A DNA stretch of 64,000 nt from Cellvibrionaceae bacterium (GCA_024707385.1 JANPZW010000008.1:682001-746000); one strand, 5' to 3'. Positions 49,282-58,354 are shown, counted from the first letter of the stretch. Program-made: numbers and translations. Notes: generated from the letters alone by a model not told the origin.

Positions 49282-51153
49282 TCAAATAGCAATCCCTGGC
49301 TCAACAAAGCTCGCTTCCTGAATGTTGCCGTTTTCTACTCGCAGCAACACCATGGCCTCTTTTTGCTGAAATAAGCGCTGATGCCAGCCAGTAGTGTCGC
49401 GTTGGCCGGTGTCTTTGTTGCGAGACAGGTTTTGCAACGATGCATCAAAGGCAGTGGCCTGCTCTTGATTCAGCGGTGTCACGGAAGATGCCATTGCCAT
49501 CTGAGCTGAATACACTTTGCGACCGTCGAGTATGGTGTCATCCAGTTCGTCCAGGCGATCTAAAATCGCTTCTGCAGCAGTCCGATAACGCGCCGAGGGG
49601 GCACTATTATTCAGCAGCCAAAGCGTGATGATGTGCAACTGAGCTGTCTGGAAGTAATCCTGCAACCAGCGATGCATGCTGGCGACGCTGTCTTCAATCT
49701 GGCTTCTTATTGTGCCTCCACCCAACAGTTTGCCGGTCTGCAAGCTTTCAGCCGTTTGAATCTCCCTTGCCATCTCCCTTTTAAAGAACACGCTAAGGCT
49801 CGCCAGCTCGGCCAAATATCCCTCGAGCTGATTCAAAGCAAACTCTGACACTCCTTCATCCTGATAGTGATCCAGCAGACCCTGAACATAATTCATTATC
49901 CCTTCGAGCTTGTCGCGCCGCACGTCCTTCAGGCTATCACCCAACTGATCTAACTGTTGCTGTATGACATTGAGTTTTTCATTGATGTCGTGAAGATGCT
50001 TCTGGCAGACCGCTGAAGAAAGCGCATTCCATGCCACGCCGGTAATCATCACATTCTGCAGCGTTTCAGGGGCAAAAATATGTGCATGTTCCTGCACACC
50101 TTTTGCGCTCACTACAAATGCGCGCCTAGCACCTTCGGGGCCACTTGTCGCCTTCGCCAGCGATTCAAAAGGAATCTTGCATAGCACATAATTACCTCGC
50201 TGCTGTACGGCTAGCGACGCGATCTGAGGAAGGCTCTGCAACAAAGGGTTGAGCATGCTGACGACACGCTTGGGAAGCTGGACACTGTTGGCGGTGGGTA
50301 TATCTTCATAAAATTGGCTGAAGCTCATCAAAGTGCCGCCTTGGTCATCCGTCAGTGCAATGCCAGCCTCAACAATTGGCGCCGTTACTTTTGCCGCCGC
50401 TGCGGTTTTGACCTCTTCTGCAATCGATATGGAATCAGTATTCTCACTGCACCTGTCCAACTTAAGGCGAATCCAGCCCATTTCGGCGACGAACGGAATA
50501 GTTATACGGTACGCTTCGGCAGAAAGCTTATTCCCCGCGAATGCTGCAGAGCTGGTCGCCAAAACCAAGGGCGTCACCCTCAACGCCAGCGTCCCCAGCG
50601 TCCCCATCGTCCCTGCGGATTTTCGGGCTATATCGTCAAATAGCTCACCTTTGAGGAGATCCTTGATATTCGATGATTCCTCAATATAAAAGAAGCCGCC
50701 CAACACCTTCATCGTGGTGCTGAGTTCGATTCGCTCTTTCAGTGACAGCGTGTCAGACGGCGGGCCATAGAGTGCCAACGCGATCTCTCGCTCTTTTGTT
50801 TCTATAGTCTTGGCATTCGTGTCCTTGCCGTTGAGCCTGACATGGACACTATCCACAATCGATTCATACGACAGCGGTGGCTTTTTTCGTAAATTGCGAA
50901 CAAGGTTGGCCACCGAATGCCCCCCAAAGTGCTGCAATTCATTGATTATCAACTTGAGGTGCTGATCGCCGTATCGATTCGGCCGGGGGTCATGCCGCGC
51001 CAGCACCAGGGTTTTCTTGATATTGGCATCTAGGCTGGTCCTGCCCAACCCAAAATCCGTCAGAATATCCACCAGTCCGTCTATATCCTTGGCTGACATG
51101 CTGCTCAAGTGTTCGTACATTGAGTGATCACACTGAATCTCTAGTTTGTCCAT
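49282..51153 (-). CDS. UPF0174 (YaaW-like) domain fused to a long helical region
   Basis: This protein has 623 residues. The first 230 match the UPF0174/YaaW family: LKLIINELQHFGGHSVANLVRN, then TLALRVTPLVLATSSAAFAGNKLSAEAYRITIPFVAEMGWIRLKL. Family members such as E. coli YaaW stop here, at about 237 residues. This one continues with about 390 residues, mostly helical with coiled-coil stretches (HDINEKLNVIQQQLDQLGDSLKDVRRDKLEGIMNYVQ). The biochemical role is unknown. The hydrophobic stretch near 185-205 could touch membrane. It is a single gene at the edge of the toxin-antitoxin cargo. Confidence 0.6.
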   Translation of the reverse strand: MDKLEIQCDHSMYEHLSSMSAKDIDGLVDILTDFGLGRTSLDANIKKTLVLARHDPRPNRYGDQHLKLIINELQHFGGHSVANLVRNLRKKPPLSYESIVDSVHVRLNGKDTNAKTIETKEREIALALYGPPSDTLSLKERIELSTTMKVLGGFFYIEESSNIKDLLKGELFDDIARKSAGTMGTLGTLALRVTPLVLATSSAAFAGNKLSAEAYRITIPFVAEMGWIRLKLDRCSENTDSISIAEEVKTAAAAKVTAPIVEAGIALTDDQGGTLMSFSQFYEDIPTANSVQLPKRVVSMLNPLLQSLPQIASLAVQQRGNYVLCKIPFESLAKATSGPEGARRAFVVSAKGVQEHAHIFAPETLQNVMITGVAWNALSSAVCQKHLHDINEKLNVIQQQLDQLGDSLKDVRRDKLEGIMNYVQGLLDHYQDEGVSEFALNQLEGYLAELASLSVFFKREMAREIQTAESLQTGKLLGGGTIRSQIEDSVASMHRWLQDYFQTAQLHIITLWLLNNSAPSARYRTAAEAILDRLDELDDTILDGRKVYSAQMAMASSVTPLNQEQATAFDASLQNLSRNKDTGQRDTTGWHQRLFQQKEAMVLLRVENGNIQEASFVEPGIAI

Positions 51154-51218
51154 TCTTATGGGTTCCTGCGTCAGGTAATCTGAAATTGCACCGATCCTAA
51201 TTTGTTACTTTAGTCCAT

Positions 51219-51250
51219 ATTTGCCCCACCCCAAAAACAGGCACATCAAA
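51219..51250 (+). repeat. Leader repeat, copy 1 (partial)
   Basis: ATTTGCCCCACCCCAAAAAC followed by AGGCACAT matches the first 30 bases of the leader repeats at 52711 and 54348. The similarity then ends and the ParDE module follows. Confidence 0.6.
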
Positions 51251-51393
51251 CGCGCATTCGTTTAGACGTGTTTGCCGTGACGGTAGAGGTCAAAACGGGA
51301 AGTTGTCGATTCCCCCAGCGCGAAACCGGGATGGATTTGTAAGCAAGATAGAGCTATTATCACTAGGTATTACCACGTGATAGAGACATCGGT

Positions 51394-51666
51394 ATGGCAA
51401 CATCTCTCAAAATTGACGACGCTTTGAAAGGTCGAGTTCAGCATCTCGCCATGCAGCGCCGGCGTTCGCCACACTGGATTATGCTCGAAGCCATCGAGCA
51501 GTACGTCGAGCGCGAGGAGGCCCGCGAGAGTTTCAAGCAGGAGGCACTGGCTTCCTGGGCTGCTTACAAGGAAACCGGTCGCCACCTTACCGGTCAGGAA
51601 GTTCGCGCTTGGTTGAATACCTGGGGTACCGATGACGAAACGGCGGCGCCAGAGTGCCACAAGTAA
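51394..51666 (+). CDS. ParD/CopG-like ribbon-helix-helix antitoxin
   Basis: This protein of 90 residues opens with a ribbon-helix-helix DNA-binding fold (MATSLKIDDALKGRVQHLAMQRRRSPHWIMLEAIEQYVEREEARESF). Its C-terminal tail would wrap the toxin. It overlaps the downstream ParE gene by 13 bases, the usual antitoxin-first order. It should repress its own promoter and neutralise ParE. Confidence 0.85.
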   Translation: MATSLKIDDALKGRVQHLAMQRRRSPHWIMLEAIEQYVEREEARESFKQEALASWAAYKETGRHLTGQEVRAWLNTWGTDDETAAPECHK

Positions 51667-51947
51667 TTGTCACTGAGGGTGGACTGGAAGGTTTGGAGCG
51701 ATGCCGGCGGTTCCTCGCCACTAAGGCGCCCGAAGCCGCCAGACGAGCAGGCGAGGCTGTCGAGCGACAGTTCCTATTATTGGAGACGGCCCCCGACACC
51801 GGTCGGCCGCTCCCCGAAGCACCAGAGCTACGCGAGCTGGTGATCGTATTCGGAGATTCCGGGTATGTTGCCCTGTATCGTCACGAACCGGCTGACGATG
51901 CGGTGTATATTTTAGCCTTCCGACACCAGAAAGAGGCGGGTTATTGA
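51654..51947 (+). CDS. ParE/RelE-family toxin
   Basis: This 97-residue toxin of the RelE/ParE superfamily begins at a GTG at 51654 (PQVIVTEGGLEGLERCRRFLATKAPEAARRAGEAVERQF) and ends with LYRHEPADDAVYILAFRHQKEAGY, typical of ParE. ParE proteins poison gyrase, while RelE types cut mRNA; the closer match by eye is ParE. It is paired with the preceding antitoxin and probably stabilises the island. Confidence 0.82.
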   Translation: MPQVIVTEGGLEGLERCRRFLATKAPEAARRAGEAVERQFLLLETAPDTGRPLPEAPELRELVIVFGDSGYVALYRHEPADDAVYILAFRHQKEAGY

Positions 51948-51976
51948 GAGCAATCATCCAATCTGCCGGTCGGGCG

Positions 51977-52381
51977 CTAAGGAATGATCAACTTTACCTT
52001 CGGATAATAGCTTTTGTACCGGCCCACATCACGCGTAACAATTGGTATAGAAAGATATTCGGCATGCGCGCCAATATAAAAATCCGGCAATGCGCTGTTT
52101 TTGGTGCCTTTGTTTTTCCGATAACGTTTGAAAACACGACTGACTTCAAACGCTGCGGGTAATGGAATATCCCGGATCTGAATACCGAGATCGTCCAATA
52201 CTTGGATCAACGCCTCGGCAGAGTCAAAGTTGAAAGCCACTTCGGAAAAAATGATGGCATTGATGATCAAGGTATTGCTCTTGTGCAATTTGACAAGAGT
52301 ATCAATGGACCATTGGCTGAATTTCGGGTCGTCATTAAAAATGTCCAGCAAGACACACGAATCAACCAGAATCTCAGCCAC
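51977..52381 (-). CDS. PIN-domain toxin, VapC-like
   Basis: This is a PIN-domain RNase toxin of 134 residues. Conserved acids are visible: D in ILVDSCVLLDIF, E in FSEVAFNF, D in LPDFYIGAHAE and D in IVTRDVGRYKSYYP. It should cut RNA when free of its antitoxin. It overlaps the upstream AbrB-type antitoxin by eight bases, in leftward orientation, opposite to the neighbouring ParDE pair. Confidence 0.85.
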   Translation of the reverse strand: MAEILVDSCVLLDIFNDDPKFSQWSIDTLVKLHKSNTLIINAIIFSEVAFNFDSAEALIQVLDDLGIQIRDIPLPAAFEVSRVFKRYRKNKGTKNSALPDFYIGAHAEYLSIPIVTRDVGRYKSYYPKVKLIIP

Positions 52382-52592
52382 GGCGGGTTAGCTCCAGGAT
52401 CTTGTCTGTCGTCATTTTGCCCTTGGTTATGCCCCTTACGGCCGCGAATGGATTGGACTGGTCCTTGTTGATCACTTCTACGTGATCACCCACTATGACA
52501 AATTCAACGTCAGACTTGCCCGGGGTGATGCCCAAGAAATCTCGGACGGATTTTGGAATCGTGGCTTGCCCTTTGGTTGTGACGATGCTCAT
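52374..52592 (-). CDS. AbrB/SpoVT-type antitoxin, VapB-like
   Basis: This 72-residue swapped-hairpin AbrB-like DNA-binding protein (SIVTTKGQATIPKSVRDFLGITPGKSDVEFVIVGDHVEVI) has a short C-terminal tail that would bind the PIN toxin (GKMTTDKILELTRRG). It comes first in the pair and overlaps the toxin gene, so expression is coupled. Confidence 0.85.
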   Translation of the reverse strand: MSIVTTKGQATIPKSVRDFLGITPGKSDVEFVIVGDHVEVINKDQSNPFAAVRGITKGKMTTDKILELTRRG

Positions 52593-52710
52593 ATCAGCCT
52601 CGCTATTTGAAATGACACTATTGAACGGATTTTAGGCTATTGGGGTATTACTGACAACAATAAAGGTAATACTTTTGAGGTATACCCATTCGTTTTCATT
52701 CCGATATGGC

Positions 52711-52835
52711 ATTTGCCCGACCCCAAAAACAGGCACATAACAAGCACATGCTCACCCAGGAGGACCCGGCCATGAACACCTGGACCGACAACACTCAGAA
52801 CACTGCTGAGGAATTCCGCCAGGCTGCGAGGCGTG
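52711..52835 (+). repeat. Leader repeat, copy 2
   Basis: About 125 bases similar at nearly nine of ten positions to the leader and first codons of the gene at 54408. It includes the ribosome-binding site (AGGAGGACC) and ATG. Similarity stops after the codons for RQAA, where the NYN module begins. Confidence 0.8.
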
Positions 52836-52849
52836 TTAGTGTTGCCTAG
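52772..52849 (+). pseudogene. Truncated 5' copy of the gene at 54408
   Basis: ATG 52772 starts MNTWTDNTQNTAEEFRQAAR, nearly identical to the beginning of the protein at 54408. It runs into unrelated sequence and a stop at 52849 after 25 codons. With its own strong ribosome-binding site it may still be translated as a short peptide, but it looks like a by-product of cargo insertion. Confidence 0.65.
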
Positions 52850-54076
52850 CCTATTGCGGCTTCCTCGGCTCCATACATAACATTTATATTCAGGTCGTGT
52901 ATTAATACGTTCCCACACACTACTTCATGCCTTATTACCCGACTACCTTTTACAGCAGCTTTTTCTTGATATTCCCCGAACCTATCATTGCTTATGATGT
53001 AGCAGGAGTCGTCATTTGAGGCGATATCTAAAATTGTCTCATCAGCCTGTTGTTTGGTTGCGACAACATGAACATCAACGCTGCGGTCAAATTTCGCCCG
53101 GATTTCCTGGTTCCCGGCTTTGATCTGTGAGCGAATGGCTGCGTCAAAAACAATGATTACTTTATATTTTTTCTGGAGTTCTTTGGTGGATTCTATTGCT
53201 GGAGCCAGTCCAACAAATTTTCCATTTTCGTAACACATATTGTTGCCATCAATAATGACCTTCCGTATATCCCTGGAGATATTCACCCTAATCTGAATTG
53301 CCCGTTTTTTGGATTTTTCTAAATCTCTTTCGAGTCTCAATATTTGAGACTGAGACTGCCCGATTGCTTTTTTCGGACTGCCTGTACCGAGAAGCTTCTC
53401 ACACTCTTGATGGACCATCGCTTTTTCATATGAGTTGTATGCTATTTCCAGCTTTCTTTCTACTCGCCTTACGGATTTTCTCTTTTTCAAGGGAAATACT
53501 GGACTCATACTTTTCTATCTGGTCGACAACTGGGCGGAGAGCATCGTCCGCATTGGTTTTTAGCTCGGAAATTCTCTTATAGTCTGCCTCCACCGACGAT
53601 ATTTCGTCTTTCAAATGACAGACTTCATTGAAAACGGCTTGTCGGTCGAAGTTTTTGTGTTTCTTGGCTTCCGCTCTAAGAGAGTCAATACTGCTGATCG
53701 TCTCGGACAGAGATACCTTATGTTTGCTGAGTTGCTCAATTGTTTCCTTAGCTTCCTCTCTCACGCGTCTAAGGCTTCGGCGACGAACCTTCTGGTCCTC
53801 ATCAAACCAGTTGAATGGGTTTAGAAGGGTTCCGATAGTGCGTCGTACACTAGCGATCTTTTCATGCAGGATAGCTGCTGACTTTTCAAATTCCGTTATC
53901 TGAAATAGGGTTCCAGCCTTCAGCTTTTCCATGTTTTCAATCATGGCGTCAAGCTTGGTGGGGTCGGTGCAGTCAAACCACCCCAACTCTTCACTTAATT
54001 CATCTCTACTTTTTCGTTTTTGTTCTAGAAGAACGCGTACGCGGTTTTGCTCTTGTGTAAAAGGATTGTAATCCAT
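52846..54076 (-). CDS. Coiled-coil protein with C-terminal NYN/Zc3h12a-like nuclease domain (one frameshift)
   Basis: Two overlapping frames (54076-53426 and 53508-52846) join at an A-run near 53485 (EKYESSISLEKEK, then SVRRVERKLEIAYNSYEKAM) into one protein of about 410 residues. The first 270 are charged and helical with coiled-coil stretches and a short amphipathic part (IGTLLNPFNWFDEDQK). The last 140 form a PIN-like NYN domain: KVIIDGNNMC, VIIVFDAAIR, ADETILDIASND and YIISNDRFGEY. The acidic residues fit the Zc3h12a RNase type. It is the only gene between two leader repeats and is AT-rich, so it is probably transferred cargo, perhaps anti-phage or toxin-like. Function is inference. Confidence 0.65.
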
Positions 54077-54347
54077 GAAAGTTCGTCCTTATTTGACTGG
54101 GTGCACGGGGCTTTTCGGCTAGGATTTGATTAAATGATTGCATGGCGTTAGTGGAGCGCGACCCATTGATCTGGTCGATGGTTTCACAATATATGGTTGT
54201 TTCAGATCTGCATTGATATGCAATGCATATCCTACTGCAACGGACCTTCGTGTCGACCTTGCCAGTAAAATAATTGGCTTCTAATGGCTTCTAATGGCTT
54301 CTAATGGCTTCTAATGGCTTTTTGTGGCACTCAATGCTTGTTTTCAA
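54077..54347. other. Intergenic stretch upstream of the nuclease gene
   Basis: AT-rich sequence that should contain the leftward promoter of the coiled-coil/NYN gene. Apart from the 10-base tandem repeat nothing recognisable is seen. Confidence 0.4.
54281..54320. repeat. Tandem repeat, four copies of CTAATGGCTT
   Basis: Four perfect 10-base units follow an imperfect one (TAATTGGCTT at 54271-54280). They lie immediately left of the third leader repeat. A period of 10 bases is close to one helical turn. Confidence 0.8.
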
Positions 54348-54474
54348 ATTGCCCTGCCCAAAAAACAGGCACATAATAAACACCTGCACACCCAGGAGGA
54401 CCCGGCCATGAACACCCGGACCGACAACACTCAGAACACCGCCGAAGAATTCCGCCAGGCTGCGAAGCGGCTGG
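54348..54474 (+). repeat. Leader repeat, copy 3 (with intact gene)
   Basis: This is the presumed original copy: ATTGCCCTGCCC, then AAAAAACAGGCACATAATAA, then CCCAGGAGGACCCGGCCATG and the first codons of the gene at 54408. Copies 1 and 2 lie 3.1 and 1.6 kb to the left. Confidence 0.8.
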
Positions 54475-54892
54475 GGCGGGGGCTATCTATCTGGCCAAAG
54501 AGATCCCTTTGGGCGCGACTGTAAAGCGTTTGGATCGTGGGGCTACGGTGATGATTGTTGTGATCTTCTTAGCCATCAAATGGACCGGCAAGCTGGCGAT
54601 CAACATCGTGCGGTACAGCATGGGCATTGCCATCTTCGGACTCATCATCTGGCCATATCGGCTGCTGGTGGCTCCCACCTGTGCGGTTGCTGCTGGCATC
54701 GCTAGCACGCCGGATGAGGACCATGACGACGTAGATATGTTCGGAAACCCAGTGGAGAAGGATATTTTCGGAAACGTGATTGATCATACTGATCATTCAG
54801 TGTCGCCGGTTTATGTCGACAACCAAACCGGCCAGTTCACTTTGTCTAGTCATAACTCTTACGAATACGATGAAAAGGAGTGGTGGGTGTAA
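54408..54892 (+). CDS. Small membrane protein at the edge of the conjugation module (frameshift in a G-run)
   Basis: ATG 54408 with an AGGAGG site starts MNTRTDNTQNTAEEFRQAAKRLG. After a one-base shift in the run GGGCGGGGG near 54475 the reading continues GAIYLAKEIPLGATVKRLDRGATVMIVVIFLAIKW. It runs through two hydrophobic helices and an acidic tail ending YEYDEKEWWV, about 161 residues. It is convergent with the TraG-type gene. Small membrane proteins are common beside TraG in these elements, and DUF3742 is one candidate I could not confirm. Its leader is duplicated to the left. Confidence 0.6.
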
Positions 54893-54933
54893 ACCCACTA
54901 CCTGTCCGGGCAATCCCCTTTTTTAAAGCGAAA

Positions 54934-56658
54934 CTAAAAATAACGATTTGGGTTCTTGCTGTTTTTGGTTAGAGGAGCGATTGCTGCCCCACCCCTGAGT
55001 CTCCCGGTCGCCATTCCCACACCAGTCTTCGTCGGCCCTGCTCCAGATTGAGCTGCACCTCCAGCTAGCTTGCCAACCTCTCGGTCAATAACGCCACCCA
55101 CATGATGACCCACTAACCCGAGAAAAAGGCTAAATATTACCGGCAACGCCACATAAAGAATCCTCGAAATCCACTCAATAATCGACATGCTCAACTTGAC
55201 GTCATCATGGGTGTCGTTGGTTTGGCCGGATATAGCCGCCATCAATCGCGTGTTCCAATTGCTGTCATTGGCGCTGGTCAGAAGGGACTCCAGAAAAAAA
55301 TTCTCGATGTAGTGGCACAGCGCAAACAAATAGCCCCAGAAAATCAGCGTAAATCCCACCACGGTCAGCGTGATGAGCTTGCCGATATCGAACATTCCGA
55401 TGGTGAGCAGCGCCGGCAGGAACATGATGAAAAACATGAGGATCAGCGCCTGCACAATCGGCGCGGCCGTGCGATAGGTTTTGGCCTCCGTCCGCTGAGG
55501 AATGCTCCCCAGAAAAATTCCGAGCCGGGCCGCACTGGCCACCATGGCCTGCCCGGCATTGCCCCAAAAGCCGTTTGCCTGGTCGAGATTGGTGTTGAAG
55601 CGTCCGGAGAAAGTAGCAGTAGCATCGGATGTCAGGGCAATCTGCAGGAGATAATCGTCCTGCGCCCGCTGGGAGTCGGTTCCCATATAAGAACGTGCCC
55701 ACCAGCCAAATTGGCTGCCATACCCTTGTAGCACATCGCTCCATTCGGGTTGTAATTTCACGTAGTAGATCAACCGAGTTCGGAGCCCGTCGATAGTAGA
55801 GTTTTCCGGCTCCCACCATTCATCACAGAACGGAAAGCCTCGATCTCCTGAGTAGTATTGGTCCGCCACCATCCCATCCCGGGATTCGATCCAGAAGAAT
55901 TCCGTTACGGGCTGTGTTGCGCGGTAGTTTTTGTAGTAGCCGTCTAGTTCACGAAAAATTCGTGAGCCAATCCATGAGAGTTCTTTCTCTGGGTTGAGGC
56001 GCAGCGACAACGGTAGCGTGAAATCGCGCTCCTGGCTTTCCCGTAGATACAAGGTCAGCGATGGCCGATAGCAATCCTTGTGGAACTGCGCTACTTCACG
56101 CCGAAGCAGATCATCATGAATCCGGATGGTGGAAAGTCCGTCCACCAGAATACGAAGATCCGGATTGCACGGCAGCTCCAATTTCATCGAGAGCGTGAAC
56201 GCGTGGGAGAGACGACTGATGATGTACCACCACAGGGGAATGCGCACCTCGCGGCCATTCAGGGACGCCTGGAAGCGGCTGGCATGGTTGTCTGCCGTGG
56301 TTCCGGAGTCGCCATAGTCAATGCGTTCAACCCGTCGCTCCAGAATGGAGCTTTCGCCGTCGTTCGCCGGCAGGCACGCCAGGTGCGTGTAGCGCATGTT
56401 TTCCGGGAACAGGATGACATACGGCTGCGCCGCCAGAATCATCACGGCCACCATCGAATAGATGCGAAATTCCAGGCTGCGGACAAACTGTTTGGTATCT
56501 TTTTTCTCCCGCTCCGAATCCTCCAGCAGCGTCTGAACGATGGCGGCGACAAATGGAACCATGATCAGGCCGGTACCGGTGATTACATCCCACATGGCGC
56601 CGTACATATACCAGCCCAGCATGGAGGTGTAGAGATCGATGATGCTGGAGACGGGCAT
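54934..56658 (-). CDS. ICE conjugation protein, TraG N-terminal type
   Basis: This inner-membrane protein of 574 residues has helices near the N-terminus (MYGAMWDVITGTGLIMVPFVAAIV; MVAVMILAAQPYVILF), a long periplasmic region and a block of helices near 400-510 (ALILMFFIMFLPALLTIGMF; LITLTVVGFTLIFWGYLFAL; ILYVALPVIFSLFLGLVG). This is the TraG_N layout for mating-pair stabilisation in Pseudomonas-type ICEs. It follows a 110-residue membrane protein gene after three bases, at the end of the leftward transfer operon. Confidence 0.85.
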   Translation of the reverse strand: MPVSSIIDLYTSMLGWYMYGAMWDVITGTGLIMVPFVAAIVQTLLEDSEREKKDTKQFVRSLEFRIYSMVAVMILAAQPYVILFPENMRYTHLACLPANDGESSILERRVERIDYGDSGTTADNHASRFQASLNGREVRIPLWWYIISRLSHAFTLSMKLELPCNPDLRILVDGLSTIRIHDDLLRREVAQFHKDCYRPSLTLYLRESQERDFTLPLSLRLNPEKELSWIGSRIFRELDGYYKNYRATQPVTEFFWIESRDGMVADQYYSGDRGFPFCDEWWEPENSTIDGLRTRLIYYVKLQPEWSDVLQGYGSQFGWWARSYMGTDSQRAQDDYLLQIALTSDATATFSGRFNTNLDQANGFWGNAGQAMVASAARLGIFLGSIPQRTEAKTYRTAAPIVQALILMFFIMFLPALLTIGMFDIGKLITLTVVGFTLIFWGYLFALCHYIENFFLESLLTSANDSNWNTRLMAAISGQTNDTHDDVKLSMSIIEWISRILYVALPVIFSLFLGLVGHHVGGVIDREVGKLAGGAAQSGAGPTKTGVGMATGRLRGGAAIAPLTKNSKNPNRYF

Positions 56659-56661
56659 GGC

Positions 56662-56994
56662 TCAGATCCGGGAGAAGAGATAGGGGATGCTGGTCAGGAC
56701 TTCGAAGACCGTGATGAGAACGATCAGCGAACGGCGCGTGGCGAGCACGGTATCCATCTGCACGTCCGGGTTGACCCTCTGCGCAATTCGTCTCCAGTTC
56801 GCCAACAGAGCGATGTAGAGGGCCAGACGAAGGCCGATGAAGACCGGATGGAACCGGCCAGCGTCCCGGACCGTTGCGGCGAGCTGCGGCGATGCGGAGA
56901 ACAGGAGTGCAGCCAACGCGCACACCAGCAGCAGAAAGCCGACGCCAAGCCATTTCAGATGGCGTTGCCAGAAGGGAATGCGGTCAGTCGCCAT
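56662..56994 (-). CDS. Small ICE membrane protein
   Basis: This protein of 110 residues has three hydrophobic segments (WLGVGFLLLVCALAALLFSA; HPVFIGLRLALYIALLANW; SLIVLITVFEVLTSIPYLFS). It overlaps the upstream PFL_4711-type gene by 11 bases and precedes the TraG-type gene by three, so all three are one transcriptional unit. It probably belongs to the conjugation machinery, but I cannot give it a family name. Confidence 0.7.
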   Translation of the reverse strand: MATDRIPFWQRHLKWLGVGFLLLVCALAALLFSASPQLAATVRDAGRFHPVFIGLRLALYIALLANWRRIAQRVNPDVQMDTVLATRRSLIVLITVFEVLTSIPYLFSRI

Positions 56995-58354
56995 TGCGGA
57001 TCGCCCCCGCCTTGATCTGCCCCTGTGCTGGCGGTACTACCGGTGGCGCGACCTGCTGGTGCTCGTTACTCAAGCTGTTGAGTGAGAGCGCGGTCTGACT
57101 GAATACTTTTTTGCGCACATCCGTTTCGAATAACAGGTTATTCATTTCCTGGTCGAGCCGGCCTTTCGCAAAATTCAGTTCTTCCATCGCTTGCGCGTTG
57201 GCTGCCACGTTCGGCTCCTGCATACCCGCGGCAATCAGATCCCGCGCAGTGAGCGCCTTTTCCATGGTGCGCATCATGGCGATCTCGCTCACCAGCTTGG
57301 ACGCGAATACATCGGCCTCATGGGGTGGCAGGCTTTTCAGGCGGCGGATCATGGCATCCGTGAGTACCAAGCCCATGCCGGGAACACTCAGGCGGTCCAG
57401 ATCGGCGAGGGAAGGGGAGGGCTGGGCCAGCAACGCACGCATTTGCTGCGCCGCCAGGTTCTGTTCTTCGGTGAGCTTCAGGCGCAGTCCCTGACCGACT
57501 TTGGTATTGAGCTTCTGGCAGTCGGTGCAGGTGGAGATCTCTCGCTCACCGACGACCGATACGGTCCAAGCCTGCGCGTCTTCAGCGGTGGTGAACACCA
57601 TGGCGGGGTTGTCCAGATCCGCTCCCAGATCCGCTGTGCCTTCGCTGACACCAGGGGCCGAGGGTAGGGTGGCGCCACCAGCGGTGATGTGCTGATAGCC
57701 TTTTCGAGTGGTGTCCTGGACGACGCGTGCCGGCTGCTGATTGCGTCCACCGCGCAGAACGCCATCGATCCAGGCAAAACCGCGATTCGCGGCCTGCTCA
57801 TCGATCTGTTTGTCGACTTTCACCGGGTTCGCACCCGACTGGGCGGATTGTGCCCAGGATGACGATTTGCCGTAGGCGACCCAACCGGAGACAGGATCGC
57901 GTTTCGCATTCAGATCCGCCTGATAATCGCGGCAGGATTTCAACGCGAATAAATATTTCTGATGCGCGTCCTTTACCCCGTTCATCAAAAAGTCGTACAG
58001 GGTCGGATATTGCTCCTGGATTTTCGACAGCCCGAAGGCGAGCACCATGCCTCGCGCCGAGTCCACCAGGTTATCCGCAACGCCGTACAGGGATTCCTCG
58101 ATGTCGGAAAAGGTTTCAGAGACGGAAATGCGTGGATCGAACTGACAGCCGCGGAACAACCTCCAATCGGCGCCAACGCCGAGATCAATATGCGTCCGGT
58201 TACTCTGGCGGTAGCCGAGAAAACTATTGCCACCGCCGATAACGTAGTACCAGTTGTCATTACCTGTCGGACGCACAATCCGGTCGGCGAATGCCGGTGC
58301 GATATGTGCCAGCAGACACAGCCCTGCGATCCATTGAATGTAACGCGTTTTCAT
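56984..58354 (-). CDS. Integrating conjugative element protein, PFL_4711 type (TraH-like)
   Basis: This exported protein of 456 residues has a signal peptide (MKTRYIQWIAGLCLLAHIAPAFA), then WYYVIGGGNSFLGYRQSNRTHIDLGVGADWRLFRGCQFDPRISVSETF. A CTDCQKL motif and a helical C-terminus follow. It is characteristic of the ICE family named after Pseudomonas fluorescens PFL_4711 and acts in the periplasm in mating-channel assembly. ATG 58354 overlaps the previous stop; an upstream ATG at 58399 lies inside that gene. Confidence 0.85.
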   Translation of the reverse strand: MKTRYIQWIAGLCLLAHIAPAFADRIVRPTGNDNWYYVIGGGNSFLGYRQSNRTHIDLGVGADWRLFRGCQFDPRISVSETFSDIEESLYGVADNLVDSARGMVLAFGLSKIQEQYPTLYDFLMNGVKDAHQKYLFALKSCRDYQADLNAKRDPVSGWVAYGKSSSWAQSAQSGANPVKVDKQIDEQAANRGFAWIDGVLRGGRNQQPARVVQDTTRKGYQHITAGGATLPSAPGVSEGTADLGADLDNPAMVFTTAEDAQAWTVSVVGEREISTCTDCQKLNTKVGQGLRLKLTEEQNLAAQQMRALLAQPSPSLADLDRLSVPGMGLVLTDAMIRRLKSLPPHEADVFASKLVSEIAMMRTMEKALTARDLIAAGMQEPNVAANAQAMEELNFAKGRLDQEMNNLLFETDVRKKVFSQTALSLNSLSNEHQQVAPPVVPPAQGQIKAGAIRNGD

